DNA of 64,000 nucleotides from Acinetobacter sp. WCHA45 (GTDB taxonomy: Bacteria > Pseudomonadota > Gammaproteobacteria > Pseudomonadales > Moraxellaceae): NCBI RefSeq assembly GCF_002165255.2, contig NZ_CP028561.1, positions 1,798,001 to 1,862,000 on the forward strand. Direction: 5' to 3'. Made by a program: the position numbers and the translations under genes. The number at the start of each line of letters is the position of its first letter. Within the stretch, counting starts at the first letter, position 1. Of this stretch, positions 46,031 through 55,833 are shown piece after piece. The notes under the pieces were generated by a model. The model saw nothing but the letters and a program-made list of their open reading frames with translations, made no database searches and was not told the DNA's origin.

Positions 46031-48526
46031 TTACTTTTTATAACGACGATATGCTAGTAAACCCAACAAACCTAATGCAGAGAAGATACCCATACTTCCT
46101 CCGCCGCTTTTCGCAGGTCGAGTATCATCCGAGGTAGTTGCTGTACTAATTACGTTTACAGTTGCTAAATTTGAAAGTTTTGGTGTTTCATCATTATCAT
46201 AAACTTGATAATTAAACGAATAATTAAATGGATTAAAAGTATTTACTTCTTGAATATAAATATTTCCACCATAACACGTTTCTTTTTGATCAGGCGGAGG
46301 ACATTTACCTTTACGATCAGCAGTAACTATTAGATTTTTTGTTGGGACGTTCGATAATCTTATCGGTAATTCTAACCCATCTTCATTTATCCAAAAGTCT
46401 GACTTATTAGGTTTTGTTTCAGGACCTTTACCACCTGGGCCTGTATCACCTGCATCGTTAGCTAGTTCTAAAAGATTCAATTTTGCGATTTCTTTTTGCT
46501 GATACTTTAATGTCACAGATGTATCTTTAGCTTCAGGTGCTTGATTTGTAAATGAGGCCTTAATTAAACCTTTTGTTTGTATTGTATGATCATTTTTATA
46601 TGTGATGGTATAACTACACAAAGCTTGTTCACCATCTTGTGTAATCGTATCATCTTTTCTATACACAACAATTTGTTGAATCTCAGGGACCCAAGTACAT
46701 ACTAAATTTCTATCTTCACGAGAATTTAGTTGACCATTAACAACTGAACCAACCCCAACCGTATCAACTTTAATATCATACAATTCCGGACTAAAAAAAT
46801 CTAATCGGTGACTTTCATCAGATAAAGCAACCTCATGTGGTAATGGAAGTTTAAATGATTGTAAATCGATATAAATAGCTCGATATTTCAAATTTTCTTT
46901 TTTATCGTAATATTCAACTAATTTTTTATATTGCTCTAAGCGATATTTATAGTAAGTAAGATATTCCTGATCATTCGGATTCTTAACTAGATTATCAAAA
47001 TAATCATTTTGAGTCTTATAATCACTGATTAATTGACTTAATGATCCATTAGTAATGCTATTAATATCACCAGCTGTTAGCCGCATCAACTCTACAGAAC
47101 CAATATCACATGTATTTTTTGCTTCCGGTTGATAAAATAATACTCTATCAGCAAGACGAGCTACTCCTCTTTGATCATATTCACTACAACCAGTTGTACC
47201 TTCACCACTTACATTCACTAAATCCTGCTTATCAGCTCCTGCTTGTGTTATTCTTTTTGGATAATACATTGGTAAAAAAGCAGTATATTGAGATGCTGGG
47301 GCCATTGAACTTAATACAGTATCCATAGGAACATTGGTTAAATCAATGTTTGTTGTATTAGCTGTATTTAGCTCTGCGGGTAAATCACATTTGCCATTAT
47401 TTAATAATGAAAATGCATTATAGACAGCACCAATTCCCACATTCTCTTCTTTTGAAGCATCACCCAACAAATAACGACAAGAATATGCTCCTGAATTATA
47501 AGCAATTATATTAAAAAGCAAAGTCTTTACACCAATCTTATCATATAGAAAAGTTGTATATGCTTTATTTTCTACAATAGTGTTACTTGTTAGTGCTAAT
47601 GCACTACCACTACTTAATATTGTTGAATTGTTTTGATCTTCAGATCCAGCTTTTGTATCACCACTAAATTTTATTAAATTTCCTTTGACAGAGTTAGCGG
47701 TATTCTGAGCAATTGTATTTGCCTCCAACATCACTGCAGGCAAGCCACAGAACTCCATCATACTTAATGAAGTATCCGATCCATTTTTTATCAGACTACT
47801 TGCTGTAAAACTTATATTTCTTTGCGAATATAGATTATCATTCTTACAAGCCATTGCAATTACACTACCAATTGTAGCGTCATTACCTTCAAATAAACTT
47901 TTAGAAATTGTAGCCGAAGCAGCTAGTCCAGCTAGATAAATTGCCCCACCTGCACCAGTAGTTGCTTTAGAGTTTAATACCTTAATACTTTGCAAGGTAA
48001 TATTTGCACCAGCATAAATTGCACCACCATTTCCCTGATTAGGCGCAACACCATTCGCAAGTATTAAATTCGTTAAAGTTAAAGGGTTCTTACCAGCAGT
48101 TGTATTAAAAATTCGAGAATTCTCTGCTTTGATAGTCGTCTTAATTTCAACTTGTGCAGGATATTGATTCGCAACATCATTAATTAGAACATTTTTTTCA
48201 TTCCAATTAGCTGGAGCTGCTCCCCATATTCTCACTTCTGAGTCAGGTGTTAATTCACTTTTTAATGTATATTCACCCGCTTCTAATTGGATATCTTGAG
48301 TATTAGAATAAATATCCGCAACAACACAACCATGTGCAGATACACGCGTTTTTGCAACCTCTAAAGCTTCTCTGATTGAACAAAGAGAATCTTCTTTATT
48401 TTCATCATTAAAGGTAGTCACTTTAATTGGTGCTGTTGCACTATTTGTTGCAGCTAACAATGGCATAGCTGAAACAACCATTAACGTTAATAAGGTTTTC
48501 TTATAATTTTTCATCTCATTTATCAT
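46031..48526 (-). CDS. CSLREA-type exported protein with GlyGly-CTERM-like tail
   Basis: An 831-residue secreted protein. A signal peptide ends near VVSAMPLLAA (about residue 26). The CSLREA-type motif reads CSIREA at residues 49-54, with a second Cys in SAHGCVV. The middle is rich in Asn, Ser and Thr and looks like a parallel beta-helix; DQRGVARLADR and CDIGSVELM form the usual closing motif. The C terminus has a Gly/Ser run (KSGGGSMG), a hydrophobic segment and a basic end (YRRYKK), the layout of a GlyGly-CTERM signal cut by rhombosortase. ATG at 48526 or 48514. No rhomboid protease gene lies in this window. Confidence 0.82.
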   Translation of the reverse strand: MINEMKNYKKTLLTLMVVSAMPLLAATNSATAPIKVTTFNDENKEDSLCSIREALEVAKTRVSAHGCVVADIYSNTQDIQLEAGEYTLKSELTPDSEVRIWGAAPANWNEKNVLINDVANQYPAQVEIKTTIKAENSRIFNTTAGKNPLTLTNLILANGVAPNQGNGGAIYAGANITLQSIKVLNSKATTGAGGAIYLAGLAASATISKSLFEGNDATIGSVIAMACKNDNLYSQRNISFTASSLIKNGSDTSLSMMEFCGLPAVMLEANTIAQNTANSVKGNLIKFSGDTKAGSEDQNNSTILSSGSALALTSNTIVENKAYTTFLYDKIGVKTLLFNIIAYNSGAYSCRYLLGDASKEENVGIGAVYNAFSLLNNGKCDLPAELNTANTTNIDLTNVPMDTVLSSMAPASQYTAFLPMYYPKRITQAGADKQDLVNVSGEGTTGCSEYDQRGVARLADRVLFYQPEAKNTCDIGSVELMRLTAGDINSITNGSLSQLISDYKTQNDYFDNLVKNPNDQEYLTYYKYRLEQYKKLVEYYDKKENLKYRAIYIDLQSFKLPLPHEVALSDESHRLDFFSPELYDIKVDTVGVGSVVNGQLNSREDRNLVCTWVPEIQQIVVYRKDDTITQDGEQALCSYTITYKNDHTIQTKGLIKASFTNQAPEAKDTSVTLKYQQKEIAKLNLLELANDAGDTGPGGKGPETKPNKSDFWINEDGLELPIRLSNVPTKNLIVTADRKGKCPPPDQKETCYGGNIYIQEVNTFNPFNYSFNYQVYDNDETPKLSNLATVNVISTATTSDDTRPAKSGGGSMGIFSALGLLGLLAYRRYKK

Positions 48527-48532
48527 CCTTGA

Positions 48533-50380
48533 TTATGATTTAAAACGTCTCAATCCAATTAAACCAAACACCATTAAAATCCATCCAAAATCCATGCTGC
48601 CAACATTTACAGTTTTATTTTGAAAATTATTTGGCGGATCTTGGACAATTGTCGTAGGAATATCAATATAGTAATTTGAAGGGTCATTAAGCCTAGTGAT
48701 TGTAGTGATTACACGGATATTAAATTTATCTGCACCATGCCAATTACCATTTGGCACATAGACAATATTCCCTTTTGAATCTATTGTTAATTTACCTTTT
48801 GACTTTGTTTCAGTCTGTTCAATATTAAGACAACCTGATTGCCATGGTAATCCGTTAGCATCTGTATCACTCTTAAATATTATTTTACACGCCTCAGGAT
48901 CAACTAATTCACCATCCAATAAACTATTCGCAATACTAAACTTTGCGATTTGACCATATAGAATATCTTGCCCAGCAATTTCTACATCATTACGATTTAC
49001 TACCAACTCAATCGCACCTAGATCACATAGTTCACTATAAACACTGCGCACTTTACCTCGTTGATCAGAAGTTTCACAACTAATAGCCCCCTTGTTTGTT
49101 CCATCGCTAAAAATCCTCCCCTTATTAATGATTAGAGAGTCAGACAATGAATTATAAGAAGTTAATAATCTTGGTTGAAAAAAACCTAACATTTGATCTT
49201 TGGGAGTCGTATAAGGACATAATAATCCTTTGTCCTGAGGTAAATCACAATCCCCCTCCACTTTTCCACCTGCGATCAAATCAGTGTTTAATAGAAAATT
49301 TGGCAGTCCAGCGGGTGCATTACGATTGCAATCCACCTCTGTCAAATTACTTTGAATAACCGAAGAATCATTACTATCTGCAACACAGTTTTTATTATTT
49401 TTCGCTATGATACTATTTGAAATAAACGCACCATTCTCTAATTCAGCGGGTTTTGTGTCAGTAGCAGGGGTTGAAATCCATTTCGGAGCTTGCAAATATA
49501 GTCCAGCATCATTATAAATCATCGTAATATTATTGATCACCATTCCCCCTCGAATATTTGCTACATAGCCTCCCTTATTATTAAAAATGGTGGAATTTCT
49601 GATTCCAAATGCTGTTAAGGTTAAGGCGTTCGAAATCGCAGTATCACTATAAGCATTTTGTACATATAAAATACTTCCATTTGCTTTTACTTCATTATTC
49701 TTTATCACTGATTGAGTAATAATATAACGAGGAACTTCACTATAAATGACCGCCCCCTGATCAGCTTTATTACCTTCAAAAATAGTATTACTTACACTAA
49801 CAACACCTGCAGTTTTCTTGTCAGATAGTAAACCTTTATTGTAAATAGCACCGCCTAAACTTGCATTACCATCCATCAATCTAGAGTATTGAATTGTTAA
49901 TATTTCTCGATTTGAAATCAAACCACCTTCAACTACTTTTTGGGATGATCCTTTTAAATTTAATTCATTAAAGTTAACAATTAATGGATCTTTTTCAACA
50001 TCATTATCATCAACAATAAATAGGCTTTCTGCGCCTATCATTTTAATAGTAGCGTTATTTAAACCTTTCTTTGTGTCATTAAAGCTTGTACTAGCAGCAG
50101 TTTTAATTGTCATTGCAGCTTTAACTTCAAGTGCTTTACTCAAAGTATACTCTTTATCACGATCTAGGATAATAATCGATGAAGCATCTTTATTACCGCA
50201 ACCATGATAACCATTTTCAAATTCTTTTTGGGTACGATTATTTAAGAATGTTACAGCTTCACGTAATGAACAAACGGTATCATCTTTGTCTTCATCAACT
50301 AATGTTGTAACTTGAATATCCGCAGAATATACATGTCCAGTAATCGCAAATAAAGCGCAGGCAAGCGTCCGTTTGAGCAT
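48533..50380 (-). CDS. CSLREA-type exported protein, tandem paralogue
   Basis: A 615-residue protein with a signal peptide ending near AITGHVYSA (about residue 19) and the motif VCSLREAVTFLNN near residues 36-48, followed by a second Cys in YHGCGN. The body is beta-helix-like. A closing motif DQRGKVRS and CDLGAIELV is shared with the downstream gene. The C terminus is VGSMDFGWILMVFGLIGLRRFKS in layout: a Gly-Ser, a hydrophobic segment and a basic end. It may be the Acinetobacter rhombotarget A family or a relative; I cannot decide which of the two genes that is. AAGGAG precedes its ATG, and only six bases separate it from the next gene. Confidence 0.8.
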   Translation of the reverse strand: MLKRTLACALFAITGHVYSADIQVTTLVDEDKDDTVCSLREAVTFLNNRTQKEFENGYHGCGNKDASSIIILDRDKEYTLSKALEVKAAMTIKTAASTSFNDTKKGLNNATIKMIGAESLFIVDDNDVEKDPLIVNFNELNLKGSSQKVVEGGLISNREILTIQYSRLMDGNASLGGAIYNKGLLSDKKTAGVVSVSNTIFEGNKADQGAVIYSEVPRYIITQSVIKNNEVKANGSILYVQNAYSDTAISNALTLTAFGIRNSTIFNNKGGYVANIRGGMVINNITMIYNDAGLYLQAPKWISTPATDTKPAELENGAFISNSIIAKNNKNCVADSNDSSVIQSNLTEVDCNRNAPAGLPNFLLNTDLIAGGKVEGDCDLPQDKGLLCPYTTPKDQMLGFFQPRLLTSYNSLSDSLIINKGRIFSDGTNKGAISCETSDQRGKVRSVYSELCDLGAIELVVNRNDVEIAGQDILYGQIAKFSIANSLLDGELVDPEACKIIFKSDTDANGLPWQSGCLNIEQTETKSKGKLTIDSKGNIVYVPNGNWHGADKFNIRVITTITRLNDPSNYYIDIPTTIVQDPPNNFQNKTVNVGSMDFGWILMVFGLIGLRRFKS

Positions 50381-50413
50381 ACCGTTCTCCTTCTATTTTC
50401 ATTTTTCTTAGTA

Positions 50414-50434
50414 TTGCAAACTACAAATTTGCAA
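50414..50434. promoter_or_regulatory. Dyad upstream of the CSLREA pair
   Basis: TTGCAAA (50414-50420) and TTTGCAA (50428-50434) form a perfect 7-bp dyad with a 7-base gap, 34 bases before the start of the first CSLREA gene. It is placed where a promoter or operator would be. No clear -10/-35 pair is assigned. Confidence 0.3.
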
Positions 50435-50495
50435 CCACATTCCTTTGTGCGTACTTTGTCATAGCTGTCAAAATTACTCAAGAAATTTTATGCGA

Positions 50496-51191
50496 TTAGT
50501 GATATTCATCAATCAGAGCAAAAATTTGCTTAATCGTTGTATTTGAGAGCTTTGTTTTCTCCCCTTTCAACATCTTTTCAAGTTGGGCAAGTGTCTGTAA
50601 TAGAATGGAAGCTTGATGTGGCCCATTACTCAACAAATAATCAATAATTTGTTGGTCAAAATGAATTCCTCGCCTCGTCATAACAGAGTGTAATAAAGCC
50701 TGTCGATCTGTATATGAGCTTCCATTTGGCACTTTGACACTGACCGCTTGAGTCAGTCTCGACTGTAAGTCAGGTAATTCTAATTTTAATTCTATCGGTG
50801 CTACACGAGATGAAAAGACCAGTTGTCCATCATGATTATTCATTAAATGAAAAACAGCTTTTTGCCAATGAGGTACACCACTAATTGCATCAATATCATC
50901 TAATGCCACTAAATCATAAAACTCTAATGAAGTAATCGCTTCAATTGGTGCATCTAATAATTCTAATAATGAGACTTTTATTGCACGACGACCCAATTCT
51001 AAATATGAATCACAAATTGCAGAGAGTAAATGGCTTTTACCAGTACCAGCACCGCCATAAACATAAAAGCGATTTACCAGTCCAGTATGTAACTGTCGTA
51101 TCGCATCAACTACATGACCCCACCCTGGCCCCGAAAAATCGCTAATTCGCGCATCGAGCTGTGGTTCTATATCGAGTTGTAGTTGACGCAT
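50496..51191 (-). CDS. hda: DnaA regulatory inactivator Hda
   Basis: Hda, with the DNA-loaded sliding clamp, promotes hydrolysis of DnaA-bound ATP and so prevents re-initiation. The 231-residue protein has the AAA+ motifs Walker A GGAGTGKSHLL and Walker B VALDDIDAI, and a DnaA-like box around LQSRLTQAV. The N terminus RQLQLDIEP resembles the clamp-binding QL-type motif of E. coli Hda. The next gene upstream is the AI-2E family transporter, 20 bases away, an arrangement often seen in gammaproteobacteria. Confidence 0.93.
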   Translation of the reverse strand: MRQLQLDIEPQLDARISDFSGPGWGHVVDAIRQLHTGLVNRFYVYGGAGTGKSHLLSAICDSYLELGRRAIKVSLLELLDAPIEAITSLEFYDLVALDDIDAISGVPHWQKAVFHLMNNHDGQLVFSSRVAPIELKLELPDLQSRLTQAVSVKVPNGSSYTDRQALLHSVMTRRGIHFDQQIIDYLLSNGPHQASILLQTLAQLEKMLKGEKTKLSNTTIKQIFALIDEYH

Positions 51192-51211
51192 ATCGTTAAT
51201 TTGTTCCTCAA

Positions 51212-52405
51212 TTACTTTAGATCATTTGAATGTGAAGTTTCACTATCTTGAGAGTTTTTAATCTCAATATCAAATTCTACATCACCAGCATCCACATTTA
51301 TACGTTGAATTTCACCATGTTGAATACTGACCTCAATTGGAGATCCGTAAAATCGACTTTTTTCGTAATTATCTCTTGCGTGTTTAAGTAACACGACGAT
51401 AACAGCCGCTACAGGCAAAGCAATCAGCATCCCTAAAAAACCACCCAGTTGAGCACCAGCTAGTACCGCAAATACAACAGCAACAGGAGATAGACCAATT
51501 TTGTCACCAAGTAAGAAAGGCTGCAAAATATATCCTTCCACCATTTGCCCAATCATAAATACAATACCCACTAAAAGTAACTGCATCCAATCAAGACCAA
51601 ACTGGAATAATGAAGCAATCACGGCTGCGATAATACCAACCCCAAAGCCTAGATAAGGGATAATACTGGCCAAACCAGCAATCATTCCAATAATTAAACC
51701 CACTTCTAAACCAATGATTTGCAGGCCAACTGCATACACTATTCCTAATAGCAGCATTACGAGGAACTGACCTTTAACAAACGCTCCAAGCACACTATGA
51801 CATTCACGAACAATGACTAAAGTTGATTCTTCATATGGACGAGGTATTAAACGACGCATACTTTGCAACATTCTTTCCCAATCAAGTAAGAAATAGAATG
51901 AAATGATAGGAATCAAAATAAATACGCCACCTAATTGAATAAAATTCAAACCAGATTGTGCTAAACGTAAAGCCATGGCTTGAATACTATCTGCACTGTA
52001 ATTCGTTTGAATGTATTCCATAATTGCTTTAGAAATCTGTTCTGTATCCAACTCCATTGGGACAACATTAAAAGTATGGGATACCCAAGGTAGAAATGTC
52101 GCATTTACCCAATGTATACCTGCTGGAATACTATCTCGCGCATAGATTAATTGCTTCCAAACCAATGGGACAAGGAACCATAAAACAACTGTTAAGGTTA
52201 CGCCAATCCCAACAAAAACGAGACTGATCGCCAACCAACGAGGTAATTTAATTTTTACAAGGACATCTACAAGGGGACTAAAGAGATAGGCAATAAAAAA
52301 AGCGCCAACAAATGGTAATACAACTGGTTTTAATAGATACAACACCCAAAGTAGTAATGCGAGTCCTGCGAGGATAAAGATACGACGTAGTACCTGATCT
52401 TGCAT
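51212..52405 (-). CDS. AI-2E family transporter (PerM-like)
   Basis: A 397-residue membrane protein with about eight hydrophobic segments, starting IFILAGLALLLWVLYLL. Motifs such as PFVGAFFIAYLFSPLVD, FVKGQFLVMLLLGIVYAVG and SIIPYLGFGVGIIAAV are typical of the PerM/YdgG family. Family members include the AI-2 exporter TqsA, but many have other substrates or none known. The tail after residue 350 is hydrophilic and acidic. It is divergent from purM and probably cotranscribed with hda. Confidence 0.9.
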   Translation of the reverse strand: MQDQVLRRIFILAGLALLLWVLYLLKPVVLPFVGAFFIAYLFSPLVDVLVKIKLPRWLAISLVFVGIGVTLTVVLWFLVPLVWKQLIYARDSIPAGIHWVNATFLPWVSHTFNVVPMELDTEQISKAIMEYIQTNYSADSIQAMALRLAQSGLNFIQLGGVFILIPIISFYFLLDWERMLQSMRRLIPRPYEESTLVIVRECHSVLGAFVKGQFLVMLLLGIVYAVGLQIIGLEVGLIIGMIAGLASIIPYLGFGVGIIAAVIASLFQFGLDWMQLLLVGIVFMIGQMVEGYILQPFLLGDKIGLSPVAVVFAVLAGAQLGGFLGMLIALPVAAVIVVLLKHARDNYEKSRFYGSPIEVSIQHGEIQRINVDAGDVEFDIEIKNSQDSETSHSNDLK

Positions 52406-52508
52406 AAAATCTAGCCTTTTTTCGTGTAATCGTTATAAATGGGAAAAAAATTTAATTAAAGATAGCATTTTCGAGCATAAATAACATAAGAGTTTCGTAT
52501 ATTCAGGT

Positions 52509-52514
52509 TATAAT
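52509..52514 (+). promoter_or_regulatory. Likely -10 box of the purM-purN promoter
   Basis: A perfect TATAAT 26 bases before the purM ATG. The -35 region (about 52486-52491) is poor. Prediction from motif only. Confidence 0.4.
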
Positions 52515-52539
52515 CTGCCGCCAATGCGGAGACTTCACT

Positions 52540-53610
52540 ATGAGCAACTCAACTTCTACCCCAAATACTGGTTTAAGCTATAAAGATGCGGGCGTCGACA
52601 TTGAAGCGGGCGACGCACTGGTCGATCGTATCAAATCTGTCGCTAAGCGTACCACTCGTCCTGAAGTCATGGGCGGTTTAGGTGGTTTTGGCGCACTATG
52701 CAAAATCCCAAAAGGCTATGAAGAACCTGTATTGGTTTCTGGCACAGACGGCGTAGGTACAAAATTACGTTTAGCGTTAAATCTAAATCGTCACGACACG
52801 ATTGGTCAAGATCTTGTTGCAATGTGTGTAAACGATTTACTTGTTTGTGGTGCTGAACCATTATTTTTCCTAGACTACTATGCAACAGGTCATTTGAATG
52901 TTGATGTTGCAGCAAATGTAGTAACGGGTATTGGTAAAGGTTGTGAACTTGCTGGCTGTGCACTTGTTGGTGGTGAAACTGCTGAAATGCCAGGTATGTA
53001 TGAAGGCGAAGATTACGATCTTGCTGGTTTCGCTGTTGGTGTAGTTGAGCATAGTAAAATTATTGATGGCACTAAAGTAAAATCTGGTGATGTACTGATC
53101 GGTGTTGCATCAAGTGGTGCGCACTCTAATGGTTACTCATTACTACGCAAAATTTTAGATGTTAAGAACGTTGATTTAACTCAAATCGTTGATGGTCGCC
53201 CACTTGCAGATGTTGCAATGGAACCGACTCGCATTTATGTAAAACCTGTTTTAGAACTTTGCAAACAAGTTGACGTGCATGCTATGGCTCACATCACGGG
53301 TGGTGGTTTACCGGGTAACTTACCTCGTGTACTTCCAAATGGCGCTCAAGCTGTAATTGACGAGTCAAGCTGGGAATGGTCTGAATTATTCCAGTTGTTA
53401 CAACGTGAAGGTAATGTAGAACGCTTTGAAATGTATCGTACATTTAACTGTGGCGTTGGCATGGTAATCGCTGTTGATGCAAGCGAAGCTGATAAAGCCA
53501 TTGATGTATTAAATACTCAAGGCGAAAAAGCATGGAAAATTGGTTATATCCAAGAAAATGCTGAATCAGTTGAAGGTGCAGATGAAAAAATTCGCGTGAT
53601 CTTTGCATAA
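52540..53610 (+). CDS. purM: Phosphoribosylformylglycinamidine cyclo-ligase
   Basis: PurM closes the imidazole ring of AIR, the fifth purine step. The 356-residue protein starts with [19 protein letters not shown] and carries [15 protein letters not shown] (ATP and substrate loop), [11 protein letters not shown] and [15 protein letters not shown]. The length is normal. It overlaps purN by one base (TAATG), the classical purMN operon. Confidence 0.98.
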   Translation: MSNSTSTPNTGLSYKDAGVDIEAGDALVDRIKSVAKRTTRPEVMGGLGGFGALCKIPKGYEEPVLVSGTDGVGTKLRLALNLNRHDTIGQDLVAMCVNDLLVCGAEPLFFLDYYATGHLNVDVAANVVTGIGKGCELAGCALVGGETAEMPGMYEGEDYDLAGFAVGVVEHSKIIDGTKVKSGDVLIGVASSGAHSNGYSLLRKILDVKNVDLTQIVDGRPLADVAMEPTRIYVKPVLELCKQVDVHAMAHITGGGLPGNLPRVLPNGAQAVIDESSWEWSELFQLLQREGNVERFEMYRTFNCGVGMVIAVDASEADKAIDVLNTQGEKAWKIGYIQENAESVEGADEKIRVIFA

Positions 53611-54236
53611 TGAGAATTGCTGTCCTTGTCTCAGGCAACGGTAGCAACTTACAGGCCCTGATAGATGCAAATCTGTCAGGGCAAATCATTGGTGTCCTAT
53701 CAAATAAAGCTGATGCATATGCATTACAGCGTGCTGAGAAAGCCAATATTGCAACCGCTGTTATTTCACATAAAGATTATCCGAATCGAGAAAGCTTTGA
53801 CGATGCTATGCATCAGCAATTGCTTGCTTGGGAAATTGACTTAGTTATCCTTGCAGGTTTTATGCGTATTTTAACGCCAAACTTTGTCAGTCAATGGCAA
53901 GGTAAAATGTTAAATATCCACCCTTCTCTGCTGCCTTTTTATAAAGGAATTAATACCCATCAACGTGTATTAAATACTGGAGATCGCTTGCATGGTTGTA
54001 CCGTTCATTTTGTCACTGCTGAACTAGATGCAGGACAAAGTATAGCGCAATCCGCCATTCAAGTGAGTTTGCATGATAATGTGGAAAGCCTAGCACAACG
54101 TGTGCATGAGCTTGAACACTTCATCTACCCTCAGGTTGCAGAATGGTTATGTAATGGTCAACTCACTTGGACAAATGGTCAAGCATATTTCAATAAAAAA
54201 CCTTTAGAACGACCAATTCAATTTGCTCAATTCTAA
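53610..54236 (+). CDS. purN: Phosphoribosylglycinamide formyltransferase
   Basis: PurN transfers formyl from 10-formyltetrahydrofolate to GAR, the third purine step. The 208-residue protein has the phosphate loop VLVSGNGSNLQALI, the catalytic region LNIHPSLLPFYKGINTHQ with Asn and His, and GCTVHFVTAELDAGQSIAQ with the conserved Asp. Its ATG shares a base with the purM stop. A terminator with a TTCG loop follows. Confidence 0.97.
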   Translation: MRIAVLVSGNGSNLQALIDANLSGQIIGVLSNKADAYALQRAEKANIATAVISHKDYPNRESFDDAMHQQLLAWEIDLVILAGFMRILTPNFVSQWQGKMLNIHPSLLPFYKGINTHQRVLNTGDRLHGCTVHFVTAELDAGQSIAQSAIQVSLHDNVESLAQRVHELEHFIYPQVAEWLCNGQLTWTNGQAYFNKKPLERPIQFAQF

Positions 54237-54240
54237 AAAT

Positions 54241-54266
54241 AAAACACATCTTCGGATGTGTTTTTT
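54241..54266 (+). terminator. Rho-independent terminator after purN
   Basis: A 10-bp perfect stem (54241-54250 and 54255-54264) closed by the very stable TTCG tetraloop and followed by Ts. It starts 4 bases after the purN stop. Confidence 0.93.
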
Positions 54267-54312
54267 GAAAAATATAATTCTTAATTTTTAAATAATTAGA
54301 TTTCAGCCTAAA

Positions 54313-54840
54313 ATGAGCACATCTGAGTTTGTACTGAAAAATCATCTACACATAAAGCTTTGGACTCAAAGCTCTCCGATTTTACCTTTCACAGAAATCC
54401 CACCATCGTCTTCGTATCGCAAATACACAATTGTCCTCGAATTGTTTCAACCTCGCGGCGGAAGATTTCTCTATGGTTTACTGGGTGCAGAAGTGGATAT
54501 AAATTTAGAAAATCGAGAAATTATCCTAGATTTAACGAACCGTAATTTAGAAAATCGTCTTTTTCAATCTGATTTTCTGAATGAACTTGATGAAGCAAAA
54601 TATGGTTTGCCAATTGAATACGCTACAGAATTACAAAAATTTATATTAGAAATATGCAATCAGATAAAATTTAATGATTTATATAAAATAAACTTTTGTT
54701 TTGCTGCTTATAGTGATATTGGATCTAATATGAAAATTTTCAAGTTTTTAGCATTATTAATCCTTCAATATATACAAAATAGTGAATTAACTTTAAATGA
54801 TCTAAATCAAACACAAAAATTCTTAGATCAAAGCATATAA
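54313..54840 (+). CDS. Hypothetical protein
   Basis: A 175-residue cytoplasmic-looking protein without a signal peptide or long membrane segment. It begins STSEFVLKNHLHIKLW and contains LELFQPRGGRFLYGLLGAEVDI and ENREIILDLTNRN. The C-terminal half is Leu/Ile/Asn rich and more AT-biased than neighbouring genes. I do not recognise a family. No clear ribosome site is seen before the ATG at 54313; AGCCTAAA lies there instead. It sits between purN and a convergent hydrolase gene. Confidence 0.62.
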   Translation: MSTSEFVLKNHLHIKLWTQSSPILPFTEIPPSSSYRKYTIVLELFQPRGGRFLYGLLGAEVDINLENREIILDLTNRNLENRLFQSDFLNELDEAKYGLPIEYATELQKFILEICNQIKFNDLYKINFCFAAYSDIGSNMKIFKFLALLILQYIQNSELTLNDLNQTQKFLDQSI

Positions 54841-54902
54841 AAACCCAAAGTATGTATTTAAGAGCGATCGAAAATACATACTTTCTTATCAACATGTTTC
54901 AT

Positions 54903-55697
54903 TTAGAAATTAATCAAACTTCTAATTTTTTCCACAGTTTCAGTCGGATGCTCTAATGGGAACATATGTCCACCATTAACAATTGAAAAAGGAATACCCA
55001 ATTTCCGTTTAGCAACTTGAGGAAGTTTTTCTTTTAAGAACACACTATCACGACCAACAACCAAATGAACAGGTACTCTAGGTTTTGGCATAGGCAACCA
55101 CCACATCGATGGTGTCGTTCTAAACATTGCAACCTCATCCACTTTCGGAATGGTTAAAGTCACTCCACCCTTCAATGGATCATTGCTCAAAGCGTGCTGA
55201 ATATAAGCTTGGAAGCAATCTGCATCAAAGTGTTGATAAAATCCTCTAGAACCTAAAAGTTCTGCTGCTTGTTCACGAGACTCCCAATGATCACGGCGAC
55301 GTACAGATAGACCTGCTGGCGTAATTTTATCGACCAATTTAGGTTGAAAAACTTTAGCAAGATGAAAAGCAAATGATGCTTTACCTATAATAAATGGTGG
55401 GTCCAGCATAATCACTTGAGAAAACAACTCAGGACGACGATAAGATGCCATTAGTGTTAATACAGAACCTAACGAGTGTCCCAATCCAATTACTTTTCGA
55501 CCTTGTGATTGTTGCACGATACTATCAATGATTTGATCAACTAAATGCCTCCACCCATGTGTAATTGGATAACGTTTATCAGTGCCAATCTCTGCAACAT
55601 AAATAATGTCATATTGATCTTTTAACAGCTCAAATAGCTTCTGATAAACTTTAGATGGAACACCATTAGCATGTGCAAAATGAATCAAAGGTTTCAT
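54903..55697 (-). CDS. Alpha/beta hydrolase
   Basis: A 264-residue alpha/beta hydrolase. The nucleophile elbow is GLGHSLGSVLTL, an early oxyanion segment is HFAHANGVPS, the acid is probably in VVGRDSVFL and the His in NGGHMFPLEHP. The substrate is not identifiable. The ATG at 55697 (KPLIHFAHANGVPS) fits better than a start 51 bases upstream, which would add a charged stretch. It is downstream of sppA and separated from it by a terminator. Confidence 0.85.
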   Translation of the reverse strand: MKPLIHFAHANGVPSKVYQKLFELLKDQYDIIYVAEIGTDKRYPITHGWRHLVDQIIDSIVQQSQGRKVIGLGHSLGSVLTLMASYRRPELFSQVIMLDPPFIIGKASFAFHLAKVFQPKLVDKITPAGLSVRRRDHWESREQAAELLGSRGFYQHFDADCFQAYIQHALSNDPLKGGVTLTIPKVDEVAMFRTTPSMWWLPMPKPRVPVHLVVGRDSVFLKEKLPQVAKRKLGIPFSIVNGGHMFPLEHPTETVEKIRSLINF

Positions 55698-55790
55698 AAG
55701 TGTTTCTTTCAATTTATATATTGATTGGTCGATTATCTCGCGCTGCAAATGCTTTGCAATTTAAAAGGGAGAACTGCCCAGTTATGTTTA

Positions 55791-55822
55791 AAAATAAAAA
55801 AGGCTGTGAATGATCACAGCCT
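55791..55822 (-). terminator. Rho-independent terminator after sppA
   Basis: A 9-bp perfect stem (arms 55801-55809 and 55814-55822) with a 4-base loop. On the minus strand it is followed by TTTTTT. It lies 11 bases beyond the sppA stop. Confidence 0.88.
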
Positions 55823-55833
55823 AGTCTTGATGA

